The position numbers and the translations under genes were made by a program. A DNA stretch of 64,000 bases from NCBI RefSeq assembly GCF_002591975.1, contig NZ_NVQE01000004.1, forward strand, positions 186,001 through 250,000, written 5' to 3'. The notes below the pieces were generated by a model. The model saw nothing but the letters and a program-made list of their open reading frames with translations, ran no database searches and was not told the DNA's origin. Position 1 is the stretch's first letter, and every line of letters begins with the position of its first letter. The DNA comes from Mycobacterium neglectum (GTDB lineage Bacteria > Actinomycetota > Actinomycetes > Mycobacteriales > Mycobacteriaceae). Shown here in pieces: positions 55,002-64,000 of this stretch.

Positions 55002-56354
55002 CTAGTCCTGCGCGGCCACCAGGTTTCCACGCAGATCGGCGGCGATCAGGCGGGCCGCCGCGTTCTGCCAGTTGTGCAGCGACCGCTGCGGCACCTCGGT
55101 GACGAGCCACTGCCAGGCCTGGCGCGCGACGGGATCGAGCCCGGCGGCAGTGGCGTTCTGGGCGTAGGCGCGGACACCGACGACATACGGGAAATAAAGC
55201 GAGTTGTAGTACCGCCATTGTTCGGTCGTGCCGAACTCACCGCCGTCGCGCGGCTTGAGGCGAGCGATGCGATCGGCGAGCAGCGCCTTGAGTTCGTTGG
55301 CCCGTTCCAGCGGCTGATCGGGAGCAGCACGCGCGGCGAGACGCTCGTCGATGGTCGGCAGCGCCGTGAGCGGGCTGGCGACGAGTTTGGAAAGGTCGCC
55401 ATAGTGGCCGAGGGCGCGACGGGTGAGCCGGACGAAGGTTTCGTCGTCGACGGCATCGAGCGGGTTGGCCGATCGCAGCGGCAGCGCGGCACCGGTGCTC
55501 CGCAGCGCGGCACGGTCGGCCCGCAGCCCCGGAGAGCGGGAGAACGCCAGCCGGTCCAGCACGCCGGCCAGCGGATCGGCCAGCACGTTGATGGCGATCG
55601 CAATGGCGAGGCTGGTGAACAGCAACACCGTGAGGGGGGTCTGAGAGCCGGTGACCGCCAGCCCGATCAGCGCCTGCCCGCCGAACAGCAATGCGACCGC
55701 GCCTGTCGCGACGAACGAGCGCAGCATGTCGGCGCGCAGCGCCTGCCCCTCGTCGAAGGCATCCCACATCGCGACCGCGACACCGAGCAGCACGACGTCG
55801 AAACCCGTGGACGCCAACGCCAGCCAGCTCGGGACCAGTCCGAGCGGGATGACGATGATCGCGTTGCCGAGTGCGAAGAACAGCGTCGCGACGACGACGT
55901 AGCCCACGACCGGTCTGGGCTGCCACGGCCCGAAAACCGCACGGAGCATCGCGCCGAGCGAGGACAGCGAGATGACGGCAAACATCACCCAGTGGCCCAG
56001 CCGCACTGGGCCGTCGACATTTCCCGCCATCGCTGCGCCGATGAACGCACCCACCGCCACGCAGGCGACGGCGATGAACTCGGTCGCCCGGCTTCGCCAG
56101 CTGTCGCGGGGGCGGGACAGCTCAAGAAGTACGGCGAACCATGCGATGCCCGGCACAGTGACGAGGTAGACCTCGATGCTGCTCAGTACGTCCGAGCCGC
56201 TCTGGATGCGAACGGCGTCCAGTGCCACCACCGTCGCGAAGCTCGTGAGGCCGATCGCGGCAAGCACCAGAACGGGCTTGCGTGGATCACGGGCCAGCAG
56301 ATACAGGCCCAGCCACCAGCTGAGCGAGAAGACGAGCGCTGACAGCGCGGCCAT
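55002..56354 (-). CDS. Polytopic membrane protein with C-terminal soluble domain
   Basis: 450 residues. Seven or eight hydrophobic segments fill residues 1-260, with no visible transporter signature; residues 265-450 are soluble and mostly helical (DDETFVRLTRRALGHYGDLS, ANELKALLADRIARLKP, then RYYNSLYFPYVVGVRAYAQNA). The design resembles a sensor module without an output domain. I do not recognise the family. Confidence 0.75.
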   Translation of the reverse strand: MAALSALVFSLSWWLGLYLLARDPRKPVLVLAAIGLTSFATVVALDAVRIQSGSDVLSSIEVYLVTVPGIAWFAVLLELSRPRDSWRSRATEFIAVACVAVGAFIGAAMAGNVDGPVRLGHWVMFAVISLSSLGAMLRAVFGPWQPRPVVGYVVVATLFFALGNAIIVIPLGLVPSWLALASTGFDVVLLGVAVAMWDAFDEGQALRADMLRSFVATGAVALLFGGQALIGLAVTGSQTPLTVLLFTSLAIAIAINVLADPLAGVLDRLAFSRSPGLRADRAALRSTGAALPLRSANPLDAVDDETFVRLTRRALGHYGDLSKLVASPLTALPTIDERLAARAAPDQPLERANELKALLADRIARLKPRDGGEFGTTEQWRYYNSLYFPYVVGVRAYAQNATAAGLDPVARQAWQWLVTEVPQRSLHNWQNAAARLIAADLRGNLVAAQD

Positions 56355-56371
56355 AGACCCAGTGTCGCAGG

Positions 56372-56430
56372 GATGAGCGCCTGCGCGAAGACCGGATCAC
56401 CTTGATGAGCGCCTGCGCGAAGACCGGATC
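56372..56430. repeat. Tandem direct repeat, 2 x 27 bp
   Basis: An identical 27-bp unit beginning GATGAGCGCCTGCGCG occurs at 56372-56398 and 56404-56430, separated by ACCTT (32-bp period). It fills the short gap between the prenyl synthase stop and the start of the membrane-protein gene. Probably a slippage duplication that could vary in copy number. Confidence 0.9.
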
Positions 56431-56433
56431 GAC

Positions 56434-57231
56434 CTACATGCCGTAGCGGCGGTGACGCGCGGTGTAATCGCGCAGCGCTCGCAGGAAGTCCACGCGCCGG
56501 AACTCCGGCCAGTACGCCTCCGTGAACCACATCTCCGAGTAGGCGCTCTGCCACAGCAGGAAGCCCGACAACCGCTGCTCGCCGGACGTGCGGATCACCA
56601 GGTCGGGGTCGGGCTGCCCCGAGGTGTAGAGATTCTCCGAGATTCCATCTTCGGTGACGGCCTCGATCAGCTGGTCGCCGCTCTTGCCGTTCGCAAGTTC
56701 CTTGCCGAGCAGTTGTCGCACGGCGTCGACGATCTCCTGGCGGCCCCCGTACCCGACGGCGACGTTGACATGGAACAACCCGGCAGTGGTTTCGGACTGG
56801 GTCGACTCGACGGCTTCCCGCAACCGCCGGGCCGGCTCCTCACCGATCAACTCGAGGTCCCCGACGGTGCGCACGCTCCACCGGTTGGCGGGGGCGCAGA
56901 TTTCCTCGACGACGTCGGTGATGATTCCGATCAACGTCGCCAATTCGGTGGGTTCGCGTTGCAGGTTCTCGGTGGAAAGCAGGTACACAGTGGCCATCTC
57001 GACGCCGGCCTCCTGGCACCAGCGCAGCATCTCGGCGATCTTGTGCGCACCCATTCGGTACCCGTAGCTGACGTCGTCGTGACCAGCGTCACGCGCCCAC
57101 CGCCGATTTCCGTCGCAAAGTACCGCGATGTGGCGTGGGAGCTCGGATTTCGAAGAAGCCAGGCCTTGGCGCAACCGCATCTCGTAGAGGCGGTACATCG
57201 GTTCCTTGAGTCGCGAAGGAATGATGGCCAC
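56434..57231 (-). CDS. uppS: Short-chain Z-isoprenyl diphosphate synthase (Rv1086-like)
   Basis: 265 residues. cis-Prenyltransferase with HIAVLCDGNRRWARDAG (catalytic Asp), STENLQREPTEL, HVNVAVGYGGRQEIVDA and DLVIRTSGEQRLSGFLLWQSAYSEM. By sequence pattern and its place beside hemolysin III it matches Rv1086, which makes Z,E-farnesyl diphosphate for decaprenyl phosphate rather than being the long-chain UppS (Rv2361c). Chain length is inferred from synteny. Confidence 0.94.
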   Translation of the reverse strand: MAIIPSRLKEPMYRLYEMRLRQGLASSKSELPRHIAVLCDGNRRWARDAGHDDVSYGYRMGAHKIAEMLRWCQEAGVEMATVYLLSTENLQREPTELATLIGIITDVVEEICAPANRWSVRTVGDLELIGEEPARRLREAVESTQSETTAGLFHVNVAVGYGGRQEIVDAVRQLLGKELANGKSGDQLIEAVTEDGISENLYTSGQPDPDLVIRTSGEQRLSGFLLWQSAYSEMWFTEAYWPEFRRVDFLRALRDYTARHRRYGM

Positions 57232-57285
57232 CGAATCAGACTACTGTGGCGTTCGAATCCCCCAGGGCATTAAGTGGAGGTGAAC

Positions 57286-58020
57286 ATGGTGCAGGTCGAT
57301 GCCGACGAGGCTCAGCAACAACCGGCGCGGGTCTACGCGGAGGATTTTCCCGAAGCGGTGGTCGACGGCGTCGCCAACTTCTTCCACAAGCCGCGGTTAC
57401 GGGGCTGGATTCACGTCTACTCGGCGGTCATCGCGTTCATCGCCGGAGCGGCGTTGGTGTCGGTGTCATGGTCGCTGGTGTCGACGCGGGCGGGCCTGGC
57501 CACCCTGGTCTATACGCTGACGATCGTCGCGATGTTCGCGGTGAGCGGCGCGTATCACCGGGTGAACTGGCGCTCGGATACGGCGCGAAAGTGGATGAAG
57601 CGCCTCGATCACTCGATGATCTTCATCTTCATCGCCGGCAGCTACACGCCGTTCGCGATGCTGGCGCTGCCGGAGTCCGACGGCCTGGTCTTGTTGGCGA
57701 TCGTCTGGGCCGGCGCGATTGCCGGGGTGTTGCTCAAGATGTTCTGGCCGTCGGCTCCGCGCTGGGTCGGCGTGCCGCTCTACCTGTTGCTGGGCTGGGT
57801 GGCGGCGTGGTTCGTCGGGCCGATCCTGCACGGCGCGGGCGTCGCCGCGCTGGTGCTGCTGATCGTCGGGGGCGCGCTCTACAGCATCGGCGGAGTGCTC
57901 TACGGCCTCAAGTGGCCGAATCCGTGGCCGCAGACGTTCGGCCACCACGAGTTCTTCCACGCGTGCACGGCGGTGGCTGCCATCTGCCACTACATCGCGA
58001 TGTGGTTCGCCGTCTTCTAG
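57286..58020 (+). CDS. trhA: Hemolysin III/PAQR-family membrane protein
   Basis: 244 residues from ATG 57286, with GGAGG 5 bp upstream; GTG 57274 precedes that site and is not used. Seven hydrophobic segments and the family histidines and acidic residues: [32 protein letters not shown] and [23 protein letters not shown] relatives are zinc-dependent membrane hydrolases; bacterial TrhA affects membrane-energy homeostasis. It matches Rv1085c and is divergent from the prenyl synthase. Confidence 0.94.
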   Translation: MVQVDADEAQQQPARVYAEDFPEAVVDGVANFFHKPRLRGWIHVYSAVIAFIAGAALVSVSWSLVSTRAGLATLVYTLTIVAMFAVSGAYHRVNWRSDTARKWMKRLDHSMIFIFIAGSYTPFAMLALPESDGLVLLAIVWAGAIAGVLLKMFWPSAPRWVGVPLYLLLGWVAAWFVGPILHGAGVAALVLLIVGGALYSIGGVLYGLKWPNPWPQTFGHHEFFHACTAVAAICHYIAMWFAVF

Positions 58021-58071
58021 TGAATCGGGCGCGCAAACCGACCGCAGCGGTAGGTGGGCGCGCCGAAATCG

Positions 58072-58443
58072 CTAGAGCTGGGTCATGTTCTCCGGGGTCC
58101 AGTAGGCCTTCATCGACGCGATCTTGCCGTCGGCGTTGAACGTCATGACGCTGATGATGTCGATACTCATCTTGGCGTCACCGATACTGATCGTCAGCGT
58201 CCAATGAAACGCCACCTCGTTGCCCAGTGCCCGCAGGGTGAGGACGTCGGTGCCGTTGTCGCCCTGCGGAATGGCCGAGTAGAAGCCGCGGATCGCCTGG
58301 GTCCCGATGTGCACCTCGCTGCCGACGGGATCCTCGACGGTGGCATCGTCGGCATAGAGCTCGACGATGTCGTCAACCTTTCCCTTCGCGGCGTATTCGA
58401 GGTAGCGGTTGACGGTCGCGGCATTGGCCTCAGGCGTTGGCAT
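58072..58443 (-). CDS. Ketosteroid-isomerase-like NTF2-fold protein
   Basis: 123 residues from ATG 58443. It follows bacterial delta5-3-ketosteroid isomerase closely: YLEYAAKGKVDDIVELYADD, ATVEDPVGSEVHIG, DIISVMTFNADGKIASMKAYW. Tyr14 and Asp38 fall at the positions of the catalytic Tyr and base of KSI, but the oxyanion-hole Asp (VIDVM in Pseudomonas) is Ser98 here (IISVM). The enzyme may isomerise a different substrate or work weakly. It lies 10 bp after the Rv1084-like gene, at the end of the mca operon. Confidence 0.85.
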   Translation of the reverse strand: MPTPEANAATVNRYLEYAAKGKVDDIVELYADDATVEDPVGSEVHIGTQAIRGFYSAIPQGDNGTDVLTLRALGNEVAFHWTLTISIGDAKMSIDIISVMTFNADGKIASMKAYWTPENMTQL

Positions 58444-58453
58444 GCGCCGAAGG

Positions 58454-60508
<2,055 letters not shown>

Positions 60509-60706
60509 CGGGCTGCCCGTCGGGTTCGTCGAAGGACTTCGGCAGCTTGCGCAGGTGCCGGTTCATCGACCAGACCAGGCCGAACGTGCCGATCAGCAAC
60601 AGCACGATGACGAGTAACCCGACTGGACTGGCCTTGCCGAAGTCCGGGCCGGTCTGGCGCGGTGGATCCTGCGCCAGCAGGCCGATGATGGTCAGTGCGA
60701 AGTCGT

Positions 60707-61594
60707 TCATGCCTCGATCTCGATTCCTGCGAACAGGTCCGTCTCGGGCAGCGACACCTTGACGCGGGAGCGCGCCAACTCGAATTCCTCTGTCGGCCAG
60801 AGTCGCTGTTGCCATTCGATCGGCGCCCGAAAGAAGTCGCCATTGGGGTCGATCTGGGTGGCGTGCGCACGTAACGCGTCATCGCGCTTGGCGAAGTACT
60901 TCGCACACTCGATCCGGGTGGTCACCCGCTTCTCGAAGATGTCATGGTCGGATTCCCAGTGCTTGAGCCATTTCTCGAACGGGCCCACTTCGCCGTGTTT
61001 GGCGAACTCGTCCTGGATCAGCTGCATCCGCTTGCGAAGGAAGCCGTGGTTGTAATACAGCTTTTGCACGTTCCACGGCTCACCGGCGTCGGGGAACAGC
61101 AGGTAGTCGCCCGCTGCCTCATACGCGGCGACCGACACCTGGTGGCACCGGATGTGATCGGGATGCGGGTAGCCGCCGTTCTCGTCATAGGTGGTCAACA
61201 CGTGGGGCCGAAACTTGCGGATGATGCGAACCAGCGATTCGGTGGGCTCCTCGAGTGGCACCACGGCGAAGCAACCGTCGGGCAGCGGCGGCGGCGGATC
61301 GCCCTCGGGCAGGCCCGAGTCGACGAAGCCGAGCCAGTGATGTTCGACGCCGAGAATCTCGGCGGCCTTCGCCATCTCGTCGCGACGGATCTCGGTCATC
61401 CGGCCGTGCACCTCGGGCAGGTCCATGGCCGGGTTGAGGATGTCGCCGCGCTCGCCGCCGGTGAGCGTCACCACCATGACGCGCGCGCCCTCGTCCGCGT
61501 ACCGTGCCGTGGCGGCCGCACCCTTGCTGGACTCGTCGTCCGGGTGGGCGTGCACCGCCATCAACCGCAGTTCACTCAACCTTTTCTGCCTCAT
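60707..61594 (-). CDS. mca: Mycothiol S-conjugate amidase
   Basis: 295 residues from ATG 61594; a TTG at 61579 ([12 protein letters not shown]) would match the M. tuberculosis 288-residue length. Zinc ligands are in VHAHPDDES and [27 protein letters not shown] is also diagnostic. Mca cleaves mycothiol conjugates of toxins and drugs to mercapturic acids, which are exported. First gene of an operon with the Rv1083-, Rv1084- and KSI-like genes. Confidence 0.96.
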   Translation of the reverse strand: MRQKRLSELRLMAVHAHPDDESSKGAAATARYADEGARVMVVTLTGGERGDILNPAMDLPEVHGRMTEIRRDEMAKAAEILGVEHHWLGFVDSGLPEGDPPPPLPDGCFAVVPLEEPTESLVRIIRKFRPHVLTTYDENGGYPHPDHIRCHQVSVAAYEAAGDYLLFPDAGEPWNVQKLYYNHGFLRKRMQLIQDEFAKHGEVGPFEKWLKHWESDHDIFEKRVTTRIECAKYFAKRDDALRAHATQIDPNGDFFRAPIEWQQRLWPTEEFELARSRVKVSLPETDLFAGIEIEA

Positions 61595-61705
61595 CTCGGT
61601 CCCGAAGATGCCGCAATCCGACATTCCCGAGAGGTATCAACAATTACGAGTAGTCCTATAGTTCCAGTTCTGTAGATCCATCCGACCGACGGGCATGAAA
61701 ACTAG

Positions 61706-62125
61706 ATGATCGAGCGTCCCGCCGCGCGCTACGGGCGGCAGCGGTTGACCCGCCGACAGCGCCGCCTGATCGCCGGTGGGCTGACCGCGCTTGTCCTGGT
61801 GGCCGGGGTGACGATCGCGGTCGTCGCCTCGGGGTGGTTCGGCGGTGCGGTCAAGGGCGAACTGGGTGGCTACCGCCTTGTCGACGACGAGACCGTCGAC
61901 GTCACGATCACCGTCACCCGGGAGGATCCCGCTGCCCCGGTGGTGTGCATCGTGCGGGCCCGTTCGTTCGACGGCGGCGAAACCGGCCGCCGCGAGGTGC
62001 TGGTGCCGCCGTCCGCCCAGCAAACTGTGCAGGTGACGACCACGGTCAAGTCGAGCAGACCGCCGGTCGTCGGCGATGTGTACGGCTGCGGCACCGACGT
62101 TCCCGCCTATCTCGTGGCCCCTTAG
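61706..62125 (+). CDS. DUF4307 membrane-anchored protein (Rv1081c-like)
   Basis: 139 residues. A basic N-terminus (RQRLTRRQRRLIAGG) precedes one helix (about 24-45), then a small beta-rich extracytoplasmic domain with two cysteines (APVVCIVRAR, VYGCGTDVP) that could pair. This is the actinobacterial DUF4307 family, function unknown. It is divergent from mca across 111 bp, as in M. tuberculosis. Confidence 0.88.
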   Translation: MIERPAARYGRQRLTRRQRRLIAGGLTALVLVAGVTIAVVASGWFGGAVKGELGGYRLVDDETVDVTITVTREDPAAPVVCIVRARSFDGGETGRREVLVPPSAQQTVQVTTTVKSSRPPVVGDVYGCGTDVPAYLVAP

Positions 62126-62195
62126 AACGGACTGCGAAGCGAATACAACAAACGCCGAACTGCGAATACGTGAAAATCCGCTGTCCGCGCGGTGC

Positions 62196-62201
62196 TACCA
62201 T
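62196..62201 (+). promoter_or_regulatory. Probable -10 element (extended, TGC-TACCAT) of the greA promoter
   Basis: TACCAT fits the mycobacterial TANNNT -10 consensus and is preceded by TGC, an extended -10. Transcription would begin near 62208, giving greA a leader of about 150 nt. No clear -35 is needed with an extended -10. Prediction by pattern only. Confidence 0.5.
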
Positions 62202-62207
62202 GGAGCG

Positions 62208-62236
62208 ATACACGGTTCCCCGCTGGGACCGTGTAT
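62208..62236 (+). promoter_or_regulatory. Stem-loop at the predicted 5' end of the greA leader
   Basis: ATACACGGT at 62208-62216 pairs perfectly with ACCGTGTAT at 62228-62236; inside, CCC pairs with GGG across a small loop with one bulge. It begins at the predicted transcription start, so the mRNA would carry a 5'-terminal hairpin. It has no U-tract and lies before, not after, a gene. The rest of the leader to 62360 holds a start-stop ATGTAG at 62283 and no other recognised element. Confidence 0.55.
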
Positions 62237-62360
62237 TGCTGCATTTAGTGCGCTGATTAGGCGAGGACGACGGCGGCAATACATGTAGAGCTCCCGGCGC
62301 CGAAACATGACACTTCTTACGCGAACGAGCGCGAGAGCAACGACGAAGGGGCGCGACATC

Positions 62361-62855
62361 ATGACCGACACGCAGGTCACGTGGCTGACGGAGGAAGCAC
62401 ACGACCGGCTGAAGGCAGAGCTCGATCAGCTGATCGCCAACCGGCCCGTCATCGCCGCAGAGATCAACGACCGCCGCGAAGAAGGCGACCTGCGCGAGAA
62501 CGGCGGCTACCACGCCGCCCGCGACCAGCAGGGCCAAGAAGAAGCGCGGATCCGACAGTTGCAGGAGCTGCTGAACAACGCCAAGGTCGGCGAAGCGCCC
62601 AAGCAGTCCGGCGTCGCGCTCCCCGGTTCCGTGGTCAAGGTGCAGTACGGCGACGACAAGAGCGATACCGAGACGTTCCTGATCGCCACCCGTCAAGAGG
62701 GTGTCAAGGACGGCAAGCTCGAGGTGTACTCGCCGAAGTCGCCGCTGGGCGAAGCGCTGATCGACGCCAAGGTCGGCGACGTCCGCTCCTATCTCATTCC
62801 CAACGGGAACACCGTCAAGGTGACACTTCTCAGCGCTGAGCCCTACCACTCCTGA
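62361..62855 (+). CDS. greA: Transcription elongation factor GreA
   Basis: 164 residues from ATG 62361; an in-frame ATG at 62307 adds 18 residues not found in M. tuberculosis GreA. N-terminal coiled coil ([36 protein letters not shown]) and C-terminal globular domain ([18 protein letters not shown]). It rescues backtracked RNA polymerase by stimulating transcript cleavage. It corresponds to Rv1080c. Confidence 0.96.
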   Translation: MTDTQVTWLTEEAHDRLKAELDQLIANRPVIAAEINDRREEGDLRENGGYHAARDQQGQEEARIRQLQELLNNAKVGEAPKQSGVALPGSVVKVQYGDDKSDTETFLIATRQEGVKDGKLEVYSPKSPLGEALIDAKVGDVRSYLIPNGNTVKVTLLSAEPYHS

Positions 62856-62891
62856 GACGGCTCCCGCTGGGCGTCGCATACAGTCCGCACT

Positions 62892-63554
62892 ATGGCGCAG
62901 ATCGCTGAGGAGCTCCTTCTGCTCCTGCTCGACAACGCGTCGGCCCAGCCCGCACTGGAACGTCACCTGCGCGAACGTGTGCTGGCGGCCGCAGTCCTGG
63001 CCGATCTCGCCTACGCCTGCAAGATCCGGCCCGCGGTGGCCGAAGATGGGCTCGAGCCCGGTCGGCTGATCGCGCTGTCGGCGCCCGGCCTGACGGATCC
63101 GGTTTCTGAGTCGGCGTTCACGCTACTGCGGCGACGGCCGTTTCGACCGGTCGCGGCCGTCAAGAGGCTATCCAAGCGCACCGAGGGCGATCTCACTCAC
63201 CATCTCGAGCAGACCGGCCAGATACGGCGTATTCGGTTGCAGTCCAAACGATTCACCCATCCGTACGCCTGGCCGCTGACCAGCCGTGGCCGGGTGGGTC
63301 AGGCCCGTTCAGCGCTGCTGGCAGCCCTGTTCGACCGAAGGCCGCCGACGCCGTCGACCGCCGCGATCATCACGTTGCTCCATGCTGTCGACGGGCTCGG
63401 CGCGCTGCTGTCGCTCAACGATCGCGGGTGGCGGTGGGTACACGCCCGGGCCGGCGAAATTGCAAGCGGCAGTTGGGTTGACGAGTATCCGACCGCGCTG
63501 CCCGAGGTGAATCTGGCGGTCACCGCGTCGGCGCTGCGGCAGGCGCTAACCTAG
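62892..63554 (+). CDS. GOLPH3/VPS74-family (GPP34) protein
   Basis: 220 residues, mostly helical: AEELLLLLLDNASAQPAL, LAAAVLADLAYACKIRP and the C-terminal FDRRPPTPSTAAIITLLHAV. This layout is the GPP34 domain, found in actinobacteria in proteins of unknown role and in eukaryotes in phosphoinositide-binding Golgi adaptors. It overlaps the convergent metB stop by 9 bp. Confidence 0.82.
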   Translation: MAQIAEELLLLLLDNASAQPALERHLRERVLAAAVLADLAYACKIRPAVAEDGLEPGRLIALSAPGLTDPVSESAFTLLRRRPFRPVAAVKRLSKRTEGDLTHHLEQTGQIRRIRLQSKRFTHPYAWPLTSRGRVGQARSALLAALFDRRPPTPSTAAIITLLHAVDGLGALLSLNDRGWRWVHARAGEIASGSWVDEYPTALPEVNLAVTASALRQALT

Positions 63555-64000
63555 CGCGTGCTCCAGATCGGCGAGCAGATCCGACGAATCCTCGATGCCC
63601 ACCGACAGGCGCACAAGATCGTCGGGCACCTCCAACTGAGAACCCGCCGTCGAGGCGTGCGTCATCGCCCCGGGATGCTCGATCAACGACTCCACTCCAC
63701 CCAACGATTCGGCGAGAATGAAAATTTCTGTGCCCGCGCACAACTTGCGGGCAGCATCCGGACCGCCCCGCATCCGCACCGAGACCATGCCACCGAATCC
63801 GCTCATCTGCTTCGCAGCGATGTCGTGGCCGGGGTGAGTGGGCAGTCCGGGATAGAGCACAGTCGAGATCGCCGGGTGGTTCGCAAGGAACTCGGCGACC
63901 AGTGCGGCATTCTCGCTGTGCTGGCGCATCCGCAGCACCAGAGTCTTGAGCCCGCGCATGGTGAGGTAGGCATCGAACGGGCCCGCGACGGCACCCGCAC
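63546..64000 (-). CDS. metB: Cystathionine gamma-synthase, C-terminal part (cut by window edge)
   Basis: About 151 C-terminal codons are present, reading in from the right edge (GPFDAYLTMRGLKTLVLRMR). The Cys/Met-metabolism PLP family end is clear: MRGLKTLVLRMRQHSENA, FGGMVSVRMRGG, AESLGGVESLIEHPGAMTHAS and LVRLSVGIED. The PLP lysine lies outside the window. Position matches Rv1079 (metB); a cystathionine gamma-lyase cannot be excluded from this fragment. Confidence 0.9.
   Translation of the reverse strand, partial: AGAVAGPFDAYLTMRGLKTLVLRMRQHSENAALVAEFLANHPAISTVLYPGLPTHPGHDIAAKQMSGFGGMVSVRMRGGPDAARKLCAGTEIFILAESLGGVESLIEHPGAMTHASTAGSQLEVPDDLVRLSVGIEDSSDLLADLEHALG

Overview
The window looks like a chromosome segment of a fast-growing or environmental Mycobacterium (Mycolicibacterium). 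It is GC-rich, uses many GTG starts, and carries an mce/yrbE locus, mycothiol conjugate amidase (mca), phoH2, desA2, the short-chain Z-prenyl synthase next to a hemolysin III gene, and rifampin ADP-ribosyltransferase (arr). From about 22 kb to the right edge the conserved genes run in the order of M. tuberculosis Rv1112 down to Rv1079 with matching relative strands (ychF, Rv1111c-like, ispH/lytB2, Rv1109c-like, xseA, xseB, 3beta-HSD Rv1106c, Rv1101c-like, Rv1100-like, glpX, fum, phoH2, desA2, glyA, coaA, Rv1086, Rv1085c, Rv1084, Rv1083, mca, Rv1081c, greA, metB). This backbone is interrupted by blocks that the M. tuberculosis order lacks.

Layout. 0-2.8 kb: start of an mce operon on the minus strand (yrbEA, yrbEB, first Mce protein, cut by the edge). 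3-8 kb: glyoxalase-like protein, TetR regulator, and a divergent pair of an alpha/beta hydrolase and a 974-residue kinase plus class-III aminotransferase-fold fusion. 8-11 kb: a two-gene acetoin operon (acetolactate synthase and decarboxylase) facing a frameshifted limonene-epoxide-hydrolase-like gene. 11-17 kb: CrtC/AttH-like protein, membrane-anchored nucleotide cyclase, permuted papain-like protein, DUF2993 lipoprotein-like protein, PepD/HtrA protease, and a nonsense-interrupted acyltransferase. 17-22 kb: a second interrupted small gene, tandem DUF1254/DUF1214 genes, arr and a frameshifted methyltransferase. 22-28.6 kb: core genes.

28.7-37.2 kb is the most striking block: three type I sulfatases, a formylglycine-generating enzyme that would activate them, a HAD phosphatase and a SulP sulfate permease. 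It lies between two copies of a 14-bp palindrome that fits the published KstR (cholesterol catabolism repressor) consensus TnnAACnnGTTnnA exactly. One copy lies 15 bp before a 3beta-hydroxysteroid dehydrogenase gene; the other lies between an SRPBCC gene and a pair of short-chain dehydrogenases. The simplest reading is an organosulfate, possibly sterol-sulfate, uptake and use island tied to sterol catabolism. The operators and enzyme families are seen directly; the substrate is inference. A ketosteroid-isomerase-like gene at 58.1 kb, with Tyr and Asp in place but Ser at one catalytic position, adds a weaker steroid link.

Four genes are each broken by one apparent base change: two by a missing C in a CCCCGA run and two by a single in-frame TAA. 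They may be young pseudogenes or sequencing errors. I found no tRNA, rRNA, CRISPR array, insertion sequence or phage gene, and no stretch over 300 bases without a gene or gene remnant.
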